Source of the DNA: Ditylenchus dipsaci
Taxonomy: Eukaryota > Nematoda > Chromadorea > Rhabditida > Anguinidae
DNA length: 64,000 nucleotides
Direction of reading: 5' to 3'
NCBI GenBank assembly: GCA_004194705.1
Contig: SADC01001284.1
Span: 496,001 to 560,000, forward strand
The notes beneath the pieces were generated by a model. That model saw only the letters and a list, made by a program, of their open reading frames with translations, was not told the DNA's origin and searched no databases. Each line of letters starts with the position of its first letter. Within the stretch, counting starts at the first letter, position 1. Both the position numbers and the translations under genes were made by a program. This document shows, piece by piece, positions 22,469 through 31,899 of the stretch.

Positions 22469-25048
22469 TCAACATTTTTTCAGCTTCTTTCTTTTATTTC
22501 CAAAATTCTGCTCCTCATTGTTATTTCCAGAATTCTTCTCTTCATTGGATTGGTAGATCAGACTCCTCTTCCACCTCTTGGCCATCATGCTCCAATCAGA
22601 GTTCAAATTGTTCATCCGCTTATTCTTGGGTCCATAGTAGCTGAGCCTGTCTAGACGGAGATATAAGCTCATGCAAAATTTGACCAGACACTAAAAATCT
22701 AAAATTAGTCACAGGAACAATTAAAATTGTTTTACCTTGAAGCTTAGAGGGTTGATCAAATCGATTACTTTTTCAGCTGAAAGAGACTGATCACCTAGTG
22801 AATTACAAACCTGAATGTTGGAAAATAGGTTAAAAACGGAACATTACTGTAAGAAGAAGTTGAAATACCCAGTTGTAGCAGTTCCAGTGCACAATCCAGT
22901 CCATGTGAGCGATCTCGTAGTAGGTGGTGAACAATAGCGCGTGATCTGCGCAGAAAGAGAATTCCTGAAAGCCGGCTTTTTATTGAGTACAGGAAACTGA
23001 CCCTCAATGACTTGTCTTTTTAATATTTTCAGCAAATGTAACCCACTTTAGACTTCAAACTTCCACCAAATCACATTAATAGTGCTGCTTAAGTAGAACT
23101 AAACCATACCTGAGATTTTTGGCTACCCAAAATCCTTTTCATCAGCTTGAAGTTCTTGCGATTGTAAGACCGTCCTTTCAGCACAAATTTTTTTTGGCCA
23201 CAGAATCGCAAATCTAGAGAGGGAGTATTGGTAATGCTGGTCAAGCTCGTATTTATTTAAATCACCTCGCATATTCTTGTAGATGTTTTCAGAATGTCAC
23301 AGTACATCTTAGAGTGTTCTTTCACAGCTGCCCTTATCGGAAGATCGAATTGGTAGGCTGTGCCCAAGCTGTTCACCAGTAATGCGTTAAATTCCCTTAC
23401 TTTCTTGTAGCACACCAAGTAATGATAGTCTGCTAAAAAATTTGCAGCTAATAATTTTCGGCGCCGCTACAATGGTGAAGGATCAAAAACGTATTTTTCC
23501 AAGTGGACAAAAGTCTATTAGGCAATATTGTAAATAGAATGAAGACCATTCTAAAATATGTTTCTATATGTGTTTCTATCTATATTTCTGTTTGTAAATT
23601 AAAGGTTCCAAATTAACCTCTCGGAGATGAAATGCAACCCTTAAGCATGTAATAGAGCTGTAAAAACCGAATATTCGCTAACTACAAGACTCTAGCGTAG
23701 ATGTTTCGGGATTCGCAATTAATCTCGAAATCAGGCATCATGGGCACGAATAAAAGTCTGGAGATCAACAAAAAGGTTGGGCATAGATTCCATAAAAATT
23801 TTACTCATCTGCAAAAGGAGTTACGATAACAACCTAACTACCTTCTGTGCCCCGAAATATTAACCTATAGAAATATTGACCCCTCACTTCTTACATACAG
23901 TCTACTCTCGTTTATCCGACACCCCCTCAAGTTCGTTCCAGCCTAGGGTCCGACACTTTTTTTAGCTTTATTTTTGAAGTCTCTTGCCAAATGTGATTCG
24001 CCAGTCTAGTCCGAAATATCGCAAGGATTCTGATTTTACCGATCGTTTTTCCAAAATCTTTTCATCTTGCCGTAAAGACCCGCGCCTCTCGATTATCCGA
24101 CACCTGATTTTTAAAAGGGGTGTCGGATAACCGAGAGCCGCGGGTCTTTACGGCAAGATGAAAAGATTTTGGAAAAACGATCGGTAAAATCAGAATCCTT
24201 GCGATATTTCGGACTAGACTGGCGAATCACATTTGGCAAGAGACTTCAAAAATAAAGCTAAAAAAAGTGTCGGACCCTAGGCTGGAACGAACTTGAGGGG
24301 GTGTCGGATAAACGAGAGTAGACTGTACAAACAACTCACGGTTTTCTCTAGAAAAAGTTTCTTCAGCATCAGAATCGAATACTCGTATGGTGTGGAAGTA
24401 CAGATAATCAACTACAAAAGGTGAATTTACATTACAAGACCGTCAGAATAAAGTTTACGTATAGCGTGACGTAATGTCTTCCTTTTCCACGTCAAGCACA
24501 TCTAAAAATAATAATGTGACCAAAGATTGATAAAACATCTTGTGATACCCACCTTTTTGTATTCACTCGACAAAATTTTGGAACAAGATGTGCAGGTCCT
24601 TTGGGTAGTAAATTTTTGCAGGGGGTCACATCGGAGAACCTTGCATGTCCTGAAGAGGATCGAGGTGCGCTTCCATTGCTGTAATTTTTTCCTGAAAAGA
24701 GTAAATAGTTTTAAAGACACACAAGAAATGAAATGAAAACGCCAAAAAACCTTACAGTCGTATAGATTCTCCATAATCGAGCGGGGCCTGAGAATCGATG
24801 ACAAATAAGCAAGGACAAAATTGAAGGCAAAAACATACCACAGCTGGTGTTTTACCATCCTCAGTAGATCGAGAAAAGTTGGAACATGACGCTTCATCGG
24901 AATCCTAGACAAATGAACCATTGAATAGATGTTTCTAATAGAATCCATGTGGAATGGCATCAATGAAAGGTAAACCTCTTCGTCCGGAAATATTGATTGT
25001 TGCTTTAGAGAACATTTGTTCAAGTTTTTGTCTAACACCATCACCCTA
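22469..25048 (-). CDS. Unrecognised multi-exon gene
   Basis: Several minus-strand exons with good splice sites: near 25048-24870 (LNKCSLKQQSIFPDEEVYLS; IPMKRHVPTFLDLLRMVKHQ), about 24800-24760 (APLDYGESIRL), about 24690-24580 (EKITAMEAHLDPLQDMQGSP), about 24500-24465 (DVLDVEKEDITSRY), about 24410-24340 (DYLYFHTIRVFDSDAEETFS), about 23440-23268 (DYHYLVCYKKVREFNALLVN; PIRAAVKEHSKMYCDILKTS), about 23215-23110 (FVLKGRSYNRKNFKLMKRIL), 22945-22850 (LLFTTYYEIAHMDWIVHWNC), 22810-22736, and the last exon 22690-22469 (YLRLDRLSYYGPKNK, Lys-rich end). It looks like an all-helical protein with a basic tail. I could not name the family. The exon near 24690-24580 has an in-frame TGA after SPM, so its frame or splicing is unsure. 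The start codon is not fixed. Confidence 0.6.
23898..24325. repeat. Near-perfect palindromic pogo-like MITE in an intron
   Basis: The ends are CAGTCTACTCTCGTTTATCC and its inverted copy, flanked by TA on both sides (23896-23897, 24326-24327). The arms of about 200 bp contain a second inner pair of CTCTCGATTATCCGACACC blocks. Its position between coding exons of the gene at 22469-25048 places it in an intron. Confidence 0.9.
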
Positions 25049-25343
25049 AAATGCGTTAGTTTAAGGTGGTTGCAGTTGGGGAACATATTAAAACACGTAG
25101 TATCAGCCATGAATGCCACTCATATACAGTTGCCACTCGATTTAGCGACACCCCAAAAAGTTCGTTCCCGCCTCGATTTTTAGCTCGATTTTTGAAGACT
25201 TTTGACCGTTTTCTTTCGACACTCTGGTGCCAAATATCGCAAGGATTCCAATTTAGCCGATCGTTTTTCAGAATCATGAAACTTTTCTCTCTCAAAAATT
25301 AAAATCTCGATTTAGCGACACCATTTTTGATGAATGGGTGTCG

Positions 25344-25582
25344 TTAAAGGAGCATGCCCGTGCGCGACACGGAGAAAAGGCGGGGACCAGCAAATATTTT
25401 CTTTCTCGAAACGTTTTTACTTGCTTTCTCATCTAGATTTTTTAAGTTTTCTGCCTAACTTTTAAAAGTAGTATAAGGTCATCAATATTAGATTTGATGC
25501 AAAACGAGTGAAAATTCGAACGATTCAAAAAAATTTGCTGGTCCCGCCTTAACTTTTCAAAACGCACGTGCATGCCCCTTTA
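25344..25582. repeat. Foldback, AAGGAGCATGCCCGTGCG ends
   Basis: The arms run from TTAAAGGAGCATGCCCGTG to CACGTGCATGCCCCTTTAA, with GGGACCAGCAAAT/ATTTGCTGGTCCC inside. It is joined to the next element through a shared TTTAA. Confidence 0.8.
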
Positions 25583-25815
25583 AAAGGGCATGCCCACGCT
25601 AATAAAAGGTGGTGCCCGGGAATTCAAAATTTTTTCGTAATCATTGAATTCTCTACGGATTGTTCAACTTGGTTTCTAACAAAACTATACCTAAAATTTG
25701 ATTTTAGGCTTTGTTATGTAAGAAACCAAGTTGAAAAATCCGTACACAACTTCAATGATTAGGAAAAAAATTTGAATTCCGGGCACCACCTCTTATCAGC
25801 GTGGGCATGCCCTTT
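25582..25815. repeat. Foldback, AAAGGGCATGCCCACGC ends
   Basis: The arms carry GGTGGTGCCCGGGAATTCAA and its inverse, and an AACTTGGTTTCTAAC centre shared with the elements at 26171 and 30609. It shares the TTTAA junction at 25813-25817 with its right neighbour. Confidence 0.8.
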
Positions 25816-26013
25816 AAGGACCATAGCCGTCGCCGACAACGAGAATTTCAAATGTTCGAGTTCGCGCGGGACAGTTCTCTTTCGTCTCGCACTGTACTCT
25901 TTTGACTTGCTTCGAATGACTCAAAAGAGTGCAATGAAAGACGAAAGAGAACTGTCCCGCGCGAATCTCAACATTTGAAATTATCGTTGTCGGCGACGGT
26001 TATGGTCCTTTAC
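25815..26013. repeat. Foldback, AAGGACCATAGCCGTCGCCG ends
   Basis: Arms AAGGACCATAGCCGTCGCCG and CGGCGACGGTTATGGTCCTT, with TCGCGCGGGACAGTTCTC inside. The end sequence AAGGACCAT is shared with 30609-30845, 50727-54018 and 54016-54209. Confidence 0.85.
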
Positions 26014-26170
26014 ATCGAGATTTTAATTTTCTGGATATAATAATTTAATGATTATGATAAACGATCGGCAAAATCGGAATCCTTGCGATATTTGGGACCA
26101 GAGTGTCGAAAAGAAACAGTCAAAAGTCTTCAAAAGTCGAGCTAAAAAAAGTGGGCCATTGCCGTCTCCG

Positions 26171-26405
26171 ACAACGGTTGCCCCGCTAATTCAAAAAAAA
26201 TTCCTTATAAATCATCATTGAACTTCTGTGCGGATTTTTCAACTTGGTTTCTAACAAAACAAGGTCTTAAATTCAATTTTAGGCATGGTTTTGTTAGAAA
26301 CCAAGTTGAAAAATCCGTGAAGTCCGTGAAAAAATCCAGGAGTTCCATGATTAGGAAAAAAATTAAATTCCCGGGCACCACCTCTTATTAGCGTGGGCAT
26401 TCCCC
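26171..26405. repeat. Foldback related to 25582-25815, asymmetric ends
   Basis: The inner arms CAACTTGGTTTCTAACAAAA and inverse are well matched. The left outer end (CCGTCTCCGACAACGG) and right outer end (AGCGTGGGCATTCCCCTT) do not match, which suggests recombination between two families. Confidence 0.7.
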
Positions 26406-26556
26406 TTAAAAAGAGTTATGATCAAAAAAGTGGGATCAAATGAATTGGAATCAGTGTGAGTAGGGCTGCCATCTAAATTTTTTTAAAAAGGACATTTGGG
26501 CAAAAAAGGACGTTTTGACCATTTTTGAAGAGAAAAAGTTCATTATACCTAGTGCT

Positions 26557-26821
26557 TACCGTATTTTCTCTATTTATTACCCCCTCTCTAATAATTATCC
26601 CCTCTCTATTAATTACCCCCATAAGCACCCTGTATCTCAGCTCAAAAAATTATTTTGCAAATCTGTTTTTTGCGTTTTCTTAATCACCACGAACTTAGTT
26701 GATTCCACTTTTTAGATTTTGGTTAACCACCTAAAAATCTCAAAATCAAAATAATTTTTTTTCGATTTTTCCGGGGTTGAAAAATAATTACCCCGGGGTA
26801 ATTAATAGAGAAAATACGGTA
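26557..26821. repeat. TACCGTATTTTCTCTATTA family MITE (copy 2)
   Basis: The ends are TACCGTATTTTCTCTATTTA and AATAGAGAAAATACGGTA. Inner blocks are CCCCTCTCTAATAATTA and GGGGTTGAAAAATAATTACC. The core contains an imperfect inverted TCAGCTCAAAAAATT/AAAATAATTTT segment. Confidence 0.85.
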
Positions 26822-27479
26822 TTGCTATTTTGAAGCAAAAAAAGATTTGGGAGTCGAAAAAGGACAAATCTTTTTGAAAGGTACACATTGCAGCCCTGGT
26901 GTAGGGGGCTAAGCGAGGAAATTTTGAGAATCTCAGTTTCTCGTTGCAGGTTTTATCTCTTTGCTCGGAGCCCTAGCTCCCCAGACTACCAAATATATTT
27001 TTGAAAAATTAGCAAATCAACATTGGCATTGAGACACAACGTCAATTAAAGATACTAAACTCTGCAAGGTAGGATAAGATTTGATAATTGATAAACACCA
27101 AAAGGACAACACGCCTCCATTAAATTTTTTTTTTCGACTTTGGGGGGTAAAAGTTCGGAGTTGCGGGAAGATGACGTCGATGTTGTCTGCTATTTATTGC
27201 CATTTTAGATCCCTTGTACTTAGTCCATCAGCGTTATTTCGGGTATTTCGGAGATCATCACCGTATTTGTAAAGAAACTCAATTAATTTGACGCCAATAT
27301 CCGCACTTGAACGCCCTCGCTTATCAGCTTATGTTTGAACGGTCATTCGTATCTAGTGTTGCTGAATGGACATATGTCCGGACATATGTCCCGACATTTA
27401 TGGACATATGTCCGGACATATGTCCCGACATTTATGGACATATGTCCTGCAAAATGTCCGCCCTTATTAAAATCGGACA

Positions 27480-27734
27480 TACCGTATTTTCTCTATTAAA
27501 CAGGCCGGCCCGTTTATTTTTCAACCCCTCGGAAATCGGAAAATTTTGAGGTCGATCTCGAAATTTTTGGGCGCTCAACCAAAATCTAAAAAGTGGAATC
27601 GGTAGATCTCGTGGGAGTTAAGAAAACGCAGTAAACAGATAAGCAAAATATTCACTCTGGGCTGAGATATAAGTCCTCAAAGTCGAGGGGGCCCGTTTAT
27701 TAGAGAGGGCCCGTTTAATAGAGAAAATACGGTA
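27480..27734. repeat. TACCGTATTTTCTCTATTA family MITE (copy 3)
   Basis: The ends are TACCGTATTTTCTCTATTAA and TTTAATAGAGAAAATACGGTA-type. Inner units GGCCCGTTTATT are repeated on the right, and TTTTTCAACCCCTCGG lies on the left. Confidence 0.85.
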
Positions 27735-28304
27735 TATAAATGAGATTGTTAACCAATTTTTTTACAGTTGTTTTGCTACTCTTTCTGATTTTTATTTTCA
27801 GATTGAATATGACAAAAGAAAAATATAATTTATTGAAACTTTCACTAGTATTGTAAATATAGACCACCTAGACGTTACCAAATCAATGGATATTACTCAA
27901 ACCAACTGTAAGTTACCCGAATCATTTGGATGGGTCCCAAACCATCTAGAAGCTACCCAATACCTCATAGATAGTACCTAAACCACGTGGATGCTTGAAC
28001 TACTCAATAGTTCCAGAACCAGGACCGGTATCAATAACCACCGCATTAAATGCGAGGATATGGATAAAATCCGCGGATTTTACGTCCTCAGGTATCTTCT
28101 CTGTTTTGTTCCTTTTTCAGCCCTAGGTTTTCAAAAGACTAGGAATTCAGAGTTTCAGAACCAGGTCCGGTAGCAATAAATTGTAAATTTAGACCACCTA
28201 AACGGTATCCAAAGCAAAACCTAAGCCAACGCGACTGGAACGAGCGGTGGAAGAAATAGAATTGGAAACTGAGTAAAAAGATTCAATTGTAAATGAATTT
28301 GATG

Positions 28305-28541
28305 TACCGTATTTCCTCTAATTACCGCCCCGGGCAGTAATTAGAAGCATGCAATTTTTTCAAACTTCAAGTGGTTCAAAACTCGTGTTTTCATTCACTG
28401 TTTGAGCTGTGTAAAAAGTGCCTGTTAGATTTTGAAATCCCTCGCAGGCACTTTTTACACAGCTCAAACATTTAATGAAAACACGAATTTTGAACCACTT
28501 GAAGTTAGGGGGGGGGGGCGGCAATTAGAGGAAATACGGTA
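28305..28541. repeat. TACCGTATTTCCTCTAATTA variant MITE (copy 4)
   Basis: Ends TACCGTATTTCCTCTAATTA and CAATTAGAGGAAATACGGTA; the core is an inverted pair around GTGCCTGTTAGATTTTG. A run of more than ten G follows the right inner arm. Confidence 0.85.
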
Positions 28542-28721
28542 TCTATGAACGATTATTGTATCGTTAATTTGAAATTTTTGAATAAAGTTTGGTTGTATAA
28601 GTGTCCGAAATTTTGGACATATGTCCATAAATGTCCCGACGTATGTCCGGACATATGTCCAAAATATAAATATCCGGACATTTCAGCAACCCTATCCGTA
28701 TCTTAAAGGAGCATGCCCGTG

Positions 28722-30160
28722 GGTCATAGGTAATTTCGCCAACACAATTTCGCCAACAGCAATTTCGCCAACAACAATTTCGCCAACAGCAATTTCGCCA
28801 ACGCAATTTCGCCAATAGCAATTTCGCCAACGCAATTCGCCAACAGAATTTTCATTAAGAGTTTAAACTTTTGTATTGAAAAGTATCCTTGTTATTTCAA
28901 ATGTTTCACTATGAACATCTCCAGTCCTGCTGGACTGTCATGCATTAACAAAACAAAGTGGTCATCCAGGTGGTGCGAATTTTTTTTTCGTGTTTTTCAG
29001 TTCCCAAACCCTGTTTAATGTACTAAGTCGAACATTCTAAAGATGCTTTGACTGTAGTGAAATGCCGTTTTGTCGGGTTTTTTTCCGAGTTTAGTAAAAG
29101 TCGACGTAGTGCAAGTAACGGGTTTTCAATTTTTTCGGGAGTATTTACTTGTAATATGATGCCCGGGTCCTCAAATCCTAGCAACTACAAACTCGTACAA
29201 AAAAATCAAGTGGATGACCACTTGGATTATATAGGTCTCCACCTAATCAAAAAAAATTCTGTCACTAAAAACACCCAATTTTATACTGCTGAATTACGCT
29301 GAAGTAACTAACATATCTGAAATTTAGGTGGATTTGGTAACAAAAATTTTTTTTGACCAGGTGGACACTCACATGATCCAGGTGCACTAGATGGATGGAG
29401 ATAGAGACTGGAGATGTATTGTAAAGTACTGAGATAATCGGTGGTTGACATGCAAGGCACAAAAAATATACACCAAAATGATAAAATGGGAGATCCAAAA
29501 TCAAGACCACTGAGTATGGACTCGAACCATTGAGGTTGGATCAGGAACATTAAAAGTGGATCGTGACTATTGAAAGTATATAAGGAGAACTGAGTGAAAC
29601 TGAATGTATAGATAGTTAGATGTTACGTGAGGCTGTTGTGTCGTATGACTTCAATCCCCAAAATACAATCCCCAAACCTATAAAAATGCAGAACTGGCCC
29701 CAAAGTACTGGCCCCAAACGGAGGCCCCAAAATACCCATAACTTTTAAAAAGCAAATGCCAGTGTACAACACGATAAAAAGGTGTGTTGGACCGCTTTTT
29801 GGATCGCTCTGTGCTACTCTCGTTTTGTATGAAATATATATCACCAACACTATAGAATCAACGAAACAGGTTTTGGAAACTGAAAAAGTCGAAAAAAAAA
29901 TTCGCACCACCTGGATGACCACTTGGTTTTGTTGATGCATGGACAGTCCAGCAGAACTGGAGATGGTTCATAGTAAAACATTTGAAATAATAAGGATTCT
30001 TTTCAATACAAAAGTTTAAACTCTTAATGAAATTCTGTTGGCGAAATTGTGTTGGCGAAATTGCTGTTGGCGAAATTGCGTTGGCGAAATTGCTGTTGGC
30101 GAAATTGTTGTTGGCGAAATTGCTGTTGGCGAAATTGTGTTGGCGAAATTACCTATGACC
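28722..30160. repeat. 1.44-kb foldback with GCTGTTGGCGAAATT tandem arms
   Basis: The left end GGTCATAGGTAATTTCGCC and right end GGCGAAATTACCTATGACC are mutual inverses. Each end carries about eight units of AATTTCGCCAACAGC (left, 28733-28850) or its inverse (right, 30030-30155). Inner arms of about 200 bp follow, including AAGTGGTCATCCAGGTGGTG. The rest of the centre is unique non-coding sequence. It sits within a foldback of the GCATGCCCGTG family (fragments at 28705-28721 and 30161-30200). Confidence 0.88.
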
Positions 30161-30608
30161 TGCCCGTGCGTGACACGGTGAAATTTGAATTTCCAAAAGG
30201 CGGGGACCACTTTAATGCGCGAGACCAATAAAATTTAAATTCAAAATTATAATTGCTATTGTGTAGCAGACGTGTGTTTTGCAATTGCTGCGCAATTTTA
30301 TTATCCTACTTGCATCGCTTATAGCTACTTTAGTGCCAAACTTGTTCTTTTTTCACGATAATTAATTTAGCTGTAGAAATAGTGCAAGAAAATGCAAAAA
30401 AAAAACAGATTTGCAAAATATTCACTTTGGGGTGAGATATAGGTTCTCCAAGTCAGGGGTGGGGGATTAATAAAGGTTATACGCTATCTATGGTGGCATA
30501 TAACAGCGTTGGCAGGTTAACGAGGCCTGACTGTAGCTCTTCAAATAATTATTTTAATTTAATTAACTTTTTATATCTTTCTTCATGGGCGGAATATAGC
30601 CAGCTTAA

Positions 30609-30845
30609 AGGACCATGGTTTTTGCGCGCAGCGGTTGTCCCCGCCAATTCAAATTTTTTTCCGAATCATTGAACTTATGTACAGATTTTTCAAATTGGTT
30701 TCTAATAAAACAAGGCCTAGAATTTAATTTCAGGTATAGTTTTGTTAGAAACCACGTTGAAAAATCTGTACGGAAGTCCAATGATTTAGAAAAAAAATTG
30801 AATTGGTGGGGACAGTCGCAGCGCGCAAAAGTCATGGTCCTTTAA
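30609..30845. repeat. Foldback, AAAGGACCATGG ends
   Basis: Arms AAAGGACCATGGTTTTTGCG and its inverse, with CCCCGCCAATTCAAAT and TCTAATAAAACAAGGCC towards the centre. The termini match 54016-54209, while the inner arms match 449-674. Confidence 0.85.
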
Positions 30846-31035
30846 ATATCAGTGAATTCAACAATAAGACTATAAGATTAAAGCACAAAAAATTATAAAC
30901 AATATAGAAGAAACCTCTTTTCAACTGACGGTTGAACAGCTGTTTGATGGCATCTCATGATAACGTGCGACGTGCGATTGGAAGTCGTGACCACAAAAAT
31001 ACAGAAGCGAGATCATAACCTTGAAAGATTTACAC

Positions 31036-31311
31036 TCACATTCTTCCATGCACACTTCCGCAAATAAATAGCTTACTCTTGAAAGCACTGGGATCGACTC
31101 CTCCATGGTCGCTTCTGTGGCGTGGCGATGAGATTGTTGCCAAAACTCGGAGCTGAGCAATAGAGATGCAAAAGATTCGCTTCACTCTTGCATCCTTATG
31201 ACGGAAAAGACTCAATGGATCAATTCTTTCAAGCTCTAGTCGTTGGCTGTGGACTTGGAATTCTTCTTCTCCTTCCAGCGGTTCATTTTGATCAGCATAG
31301 ACAAAAGCCAT
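31036..31311 (-). CDS. Unrecognised open exon whose start is inversely repeated at 33413
   Basis: After an acceptor-like TTTTTTAG the frame starts MAFVYADQNEPLEGEEEFQV and runs 91 codons with PLSLFRHKDARVKRIF. Its first 105 bp are repeated in inverted orientation at 33408-33512. There the same reading frame is kept for 32 codons (one Arg/His change) before diverging. I do not recognise it; it may be part of the MULE or of a host exon caught in an inversion. Confidence 0.3.
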   Translation of the reverse strand: MAFVYADQNEPLEGEEEFQVHSQRLELERIDPLSLFRHKDARVKRIFCISIAQLRVLATISSPRHRSDHGGVDPSAFKSKLFICGSVHGRM

Positions 31312-31318
31312 ATTAACT
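31207..31318. repeat. Left arm of an inverted repeat flanking the MULE
   Basis: It is complementary to 33405-33512 with very few differences, for example GAGAAG/GGGAAG and CCACAG/CCGCAG. The two arms lie about 2.1 kb apart and enclose the MULE transposase, in the position of terminal inverted repeats. Confidence 0.75.
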
Positions 31319-31430
31319 AAAAAAGGTTAATTTCAAAGCTCAAAGCAAAGACAAAAAGATAATTCACGGAAAACGTGATTCTTAAGTTCAAGTTTGGCGC
31401 CAAAATTCTACTTTTATTTGACGCTTTGAG

Positions 31431-31687
31431 CTTATGACCAGTGTTGTGCGTTTGGCTCGTTTGCGAGCGAGCAGCTCGCGTCCCTTTGAGATTCGAAATT
31501 TAATTATGTACCTGTTATTTTTGCTTGTACCTATTATTGGCTTAATAAAGTTATTAAGCTGAGTATTTGTTGACCTTGGTCTAGCCTGTGGCCTCATAAT
31601 TAAATTTATACATACTTAAGTTTCGAATCTCAAAGGGACGCGAGCTGCTCGCTCGCAAACGAGCCAAACGCACAACACTGATCATAA
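31431..31687. repeat. hAT-like palindromic MITE
   Basis: The inverted arms are CTTATGACCAGTGTTGTGCG and CGCACAACACTGATCATAAG with a GAGCGAGCAGCTCGCGTCCC interior; the centre spans about 31510-31610. Ends of the type CAGTGTTG are typical of hAT. A run of AAAATGTCGCCAGCA units (31697-31762) follows immediately. Confidence 0.8.
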
Positions 31688-31696
31688 GGGTTATGG

Positions 31697-31762
31697 GTGA
31701 AAATGTCGCCGCAAAAATGTCGCCAGCAAAAATGTCGCCACAAAATGTCGCCAGCAAAAATT
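31697..31762 (+). repeat. Tandem array of AAAAATGTCGCCAGC
   Basis: Four to five units of 14-16 bp (GTCGCC(A/G)CAAAAAT). No inverted partner was found in this window, so this may be one arm of a truncated foldback. Confidence 0.75.
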
Positions 31763-31899
31763 TCTCTCCAATCTTGATTTTGCAACATATGCTGACTTAA
31801 ATTACGAAACGACGAAACAAAACAACGACTACGCATACAATAAAGCCGCCTAAATATTTTTATTCAACCAACCAAACAATTACAACTAAGCAATAACAA

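Larger units (their letters stand above)
25122..26160. repeat. Pogo-like MITE split by a chain of three foldbacks
   Basis: The left part (25122-25343) starts TACAGTTGCCACTCGATTTA and holds ATATCGCAAGGATTC and CGATCGTTTTTC. The right part (26014-26160) is its inverse (AAACGATCGGCAAAATCGG, GAATCCTTGCGATAT). The right terminus is missing; another element begins near 26152. The inner TATCGCAAGGATTC and CGATCGTTTTTC blocks are shared with 23898-24325, although the termini differ. Confidence 0.75.
27354..28694. repeat. hAT-type foldback with GGACATATGTCC reiterations
   Basis: The ends are TAGTGTTGCTGAATGGAC and the inverted GTCCGGACATTTCAGCAACCCTA form, as in hAT elements. They are flanked by TTCGTATC (27346-27353) and TCCGTATC (28695-28702), a 7/8 match to an 8-bp target duplication. 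The arms are runs of GGACATATGTCC and CGACATTTATGGACAT. Two unrelated MITEs (27480-27734, 28305-28541) are nested inside. Confidence 0.8.

Noticed and set aside
28564..30231. Frames reading repeated WRNCCWRNCC or AISPTTISPT peptides
   Set aside because: These are translations of the 15-bp tandem units in the foldback arms.
31695..31765. CRISPR-like spaced repeats
   Set aside because: Units of 14-16 bp have no unique spacers of constant length and the genome is eukaryotic; it is a simple tandem array.
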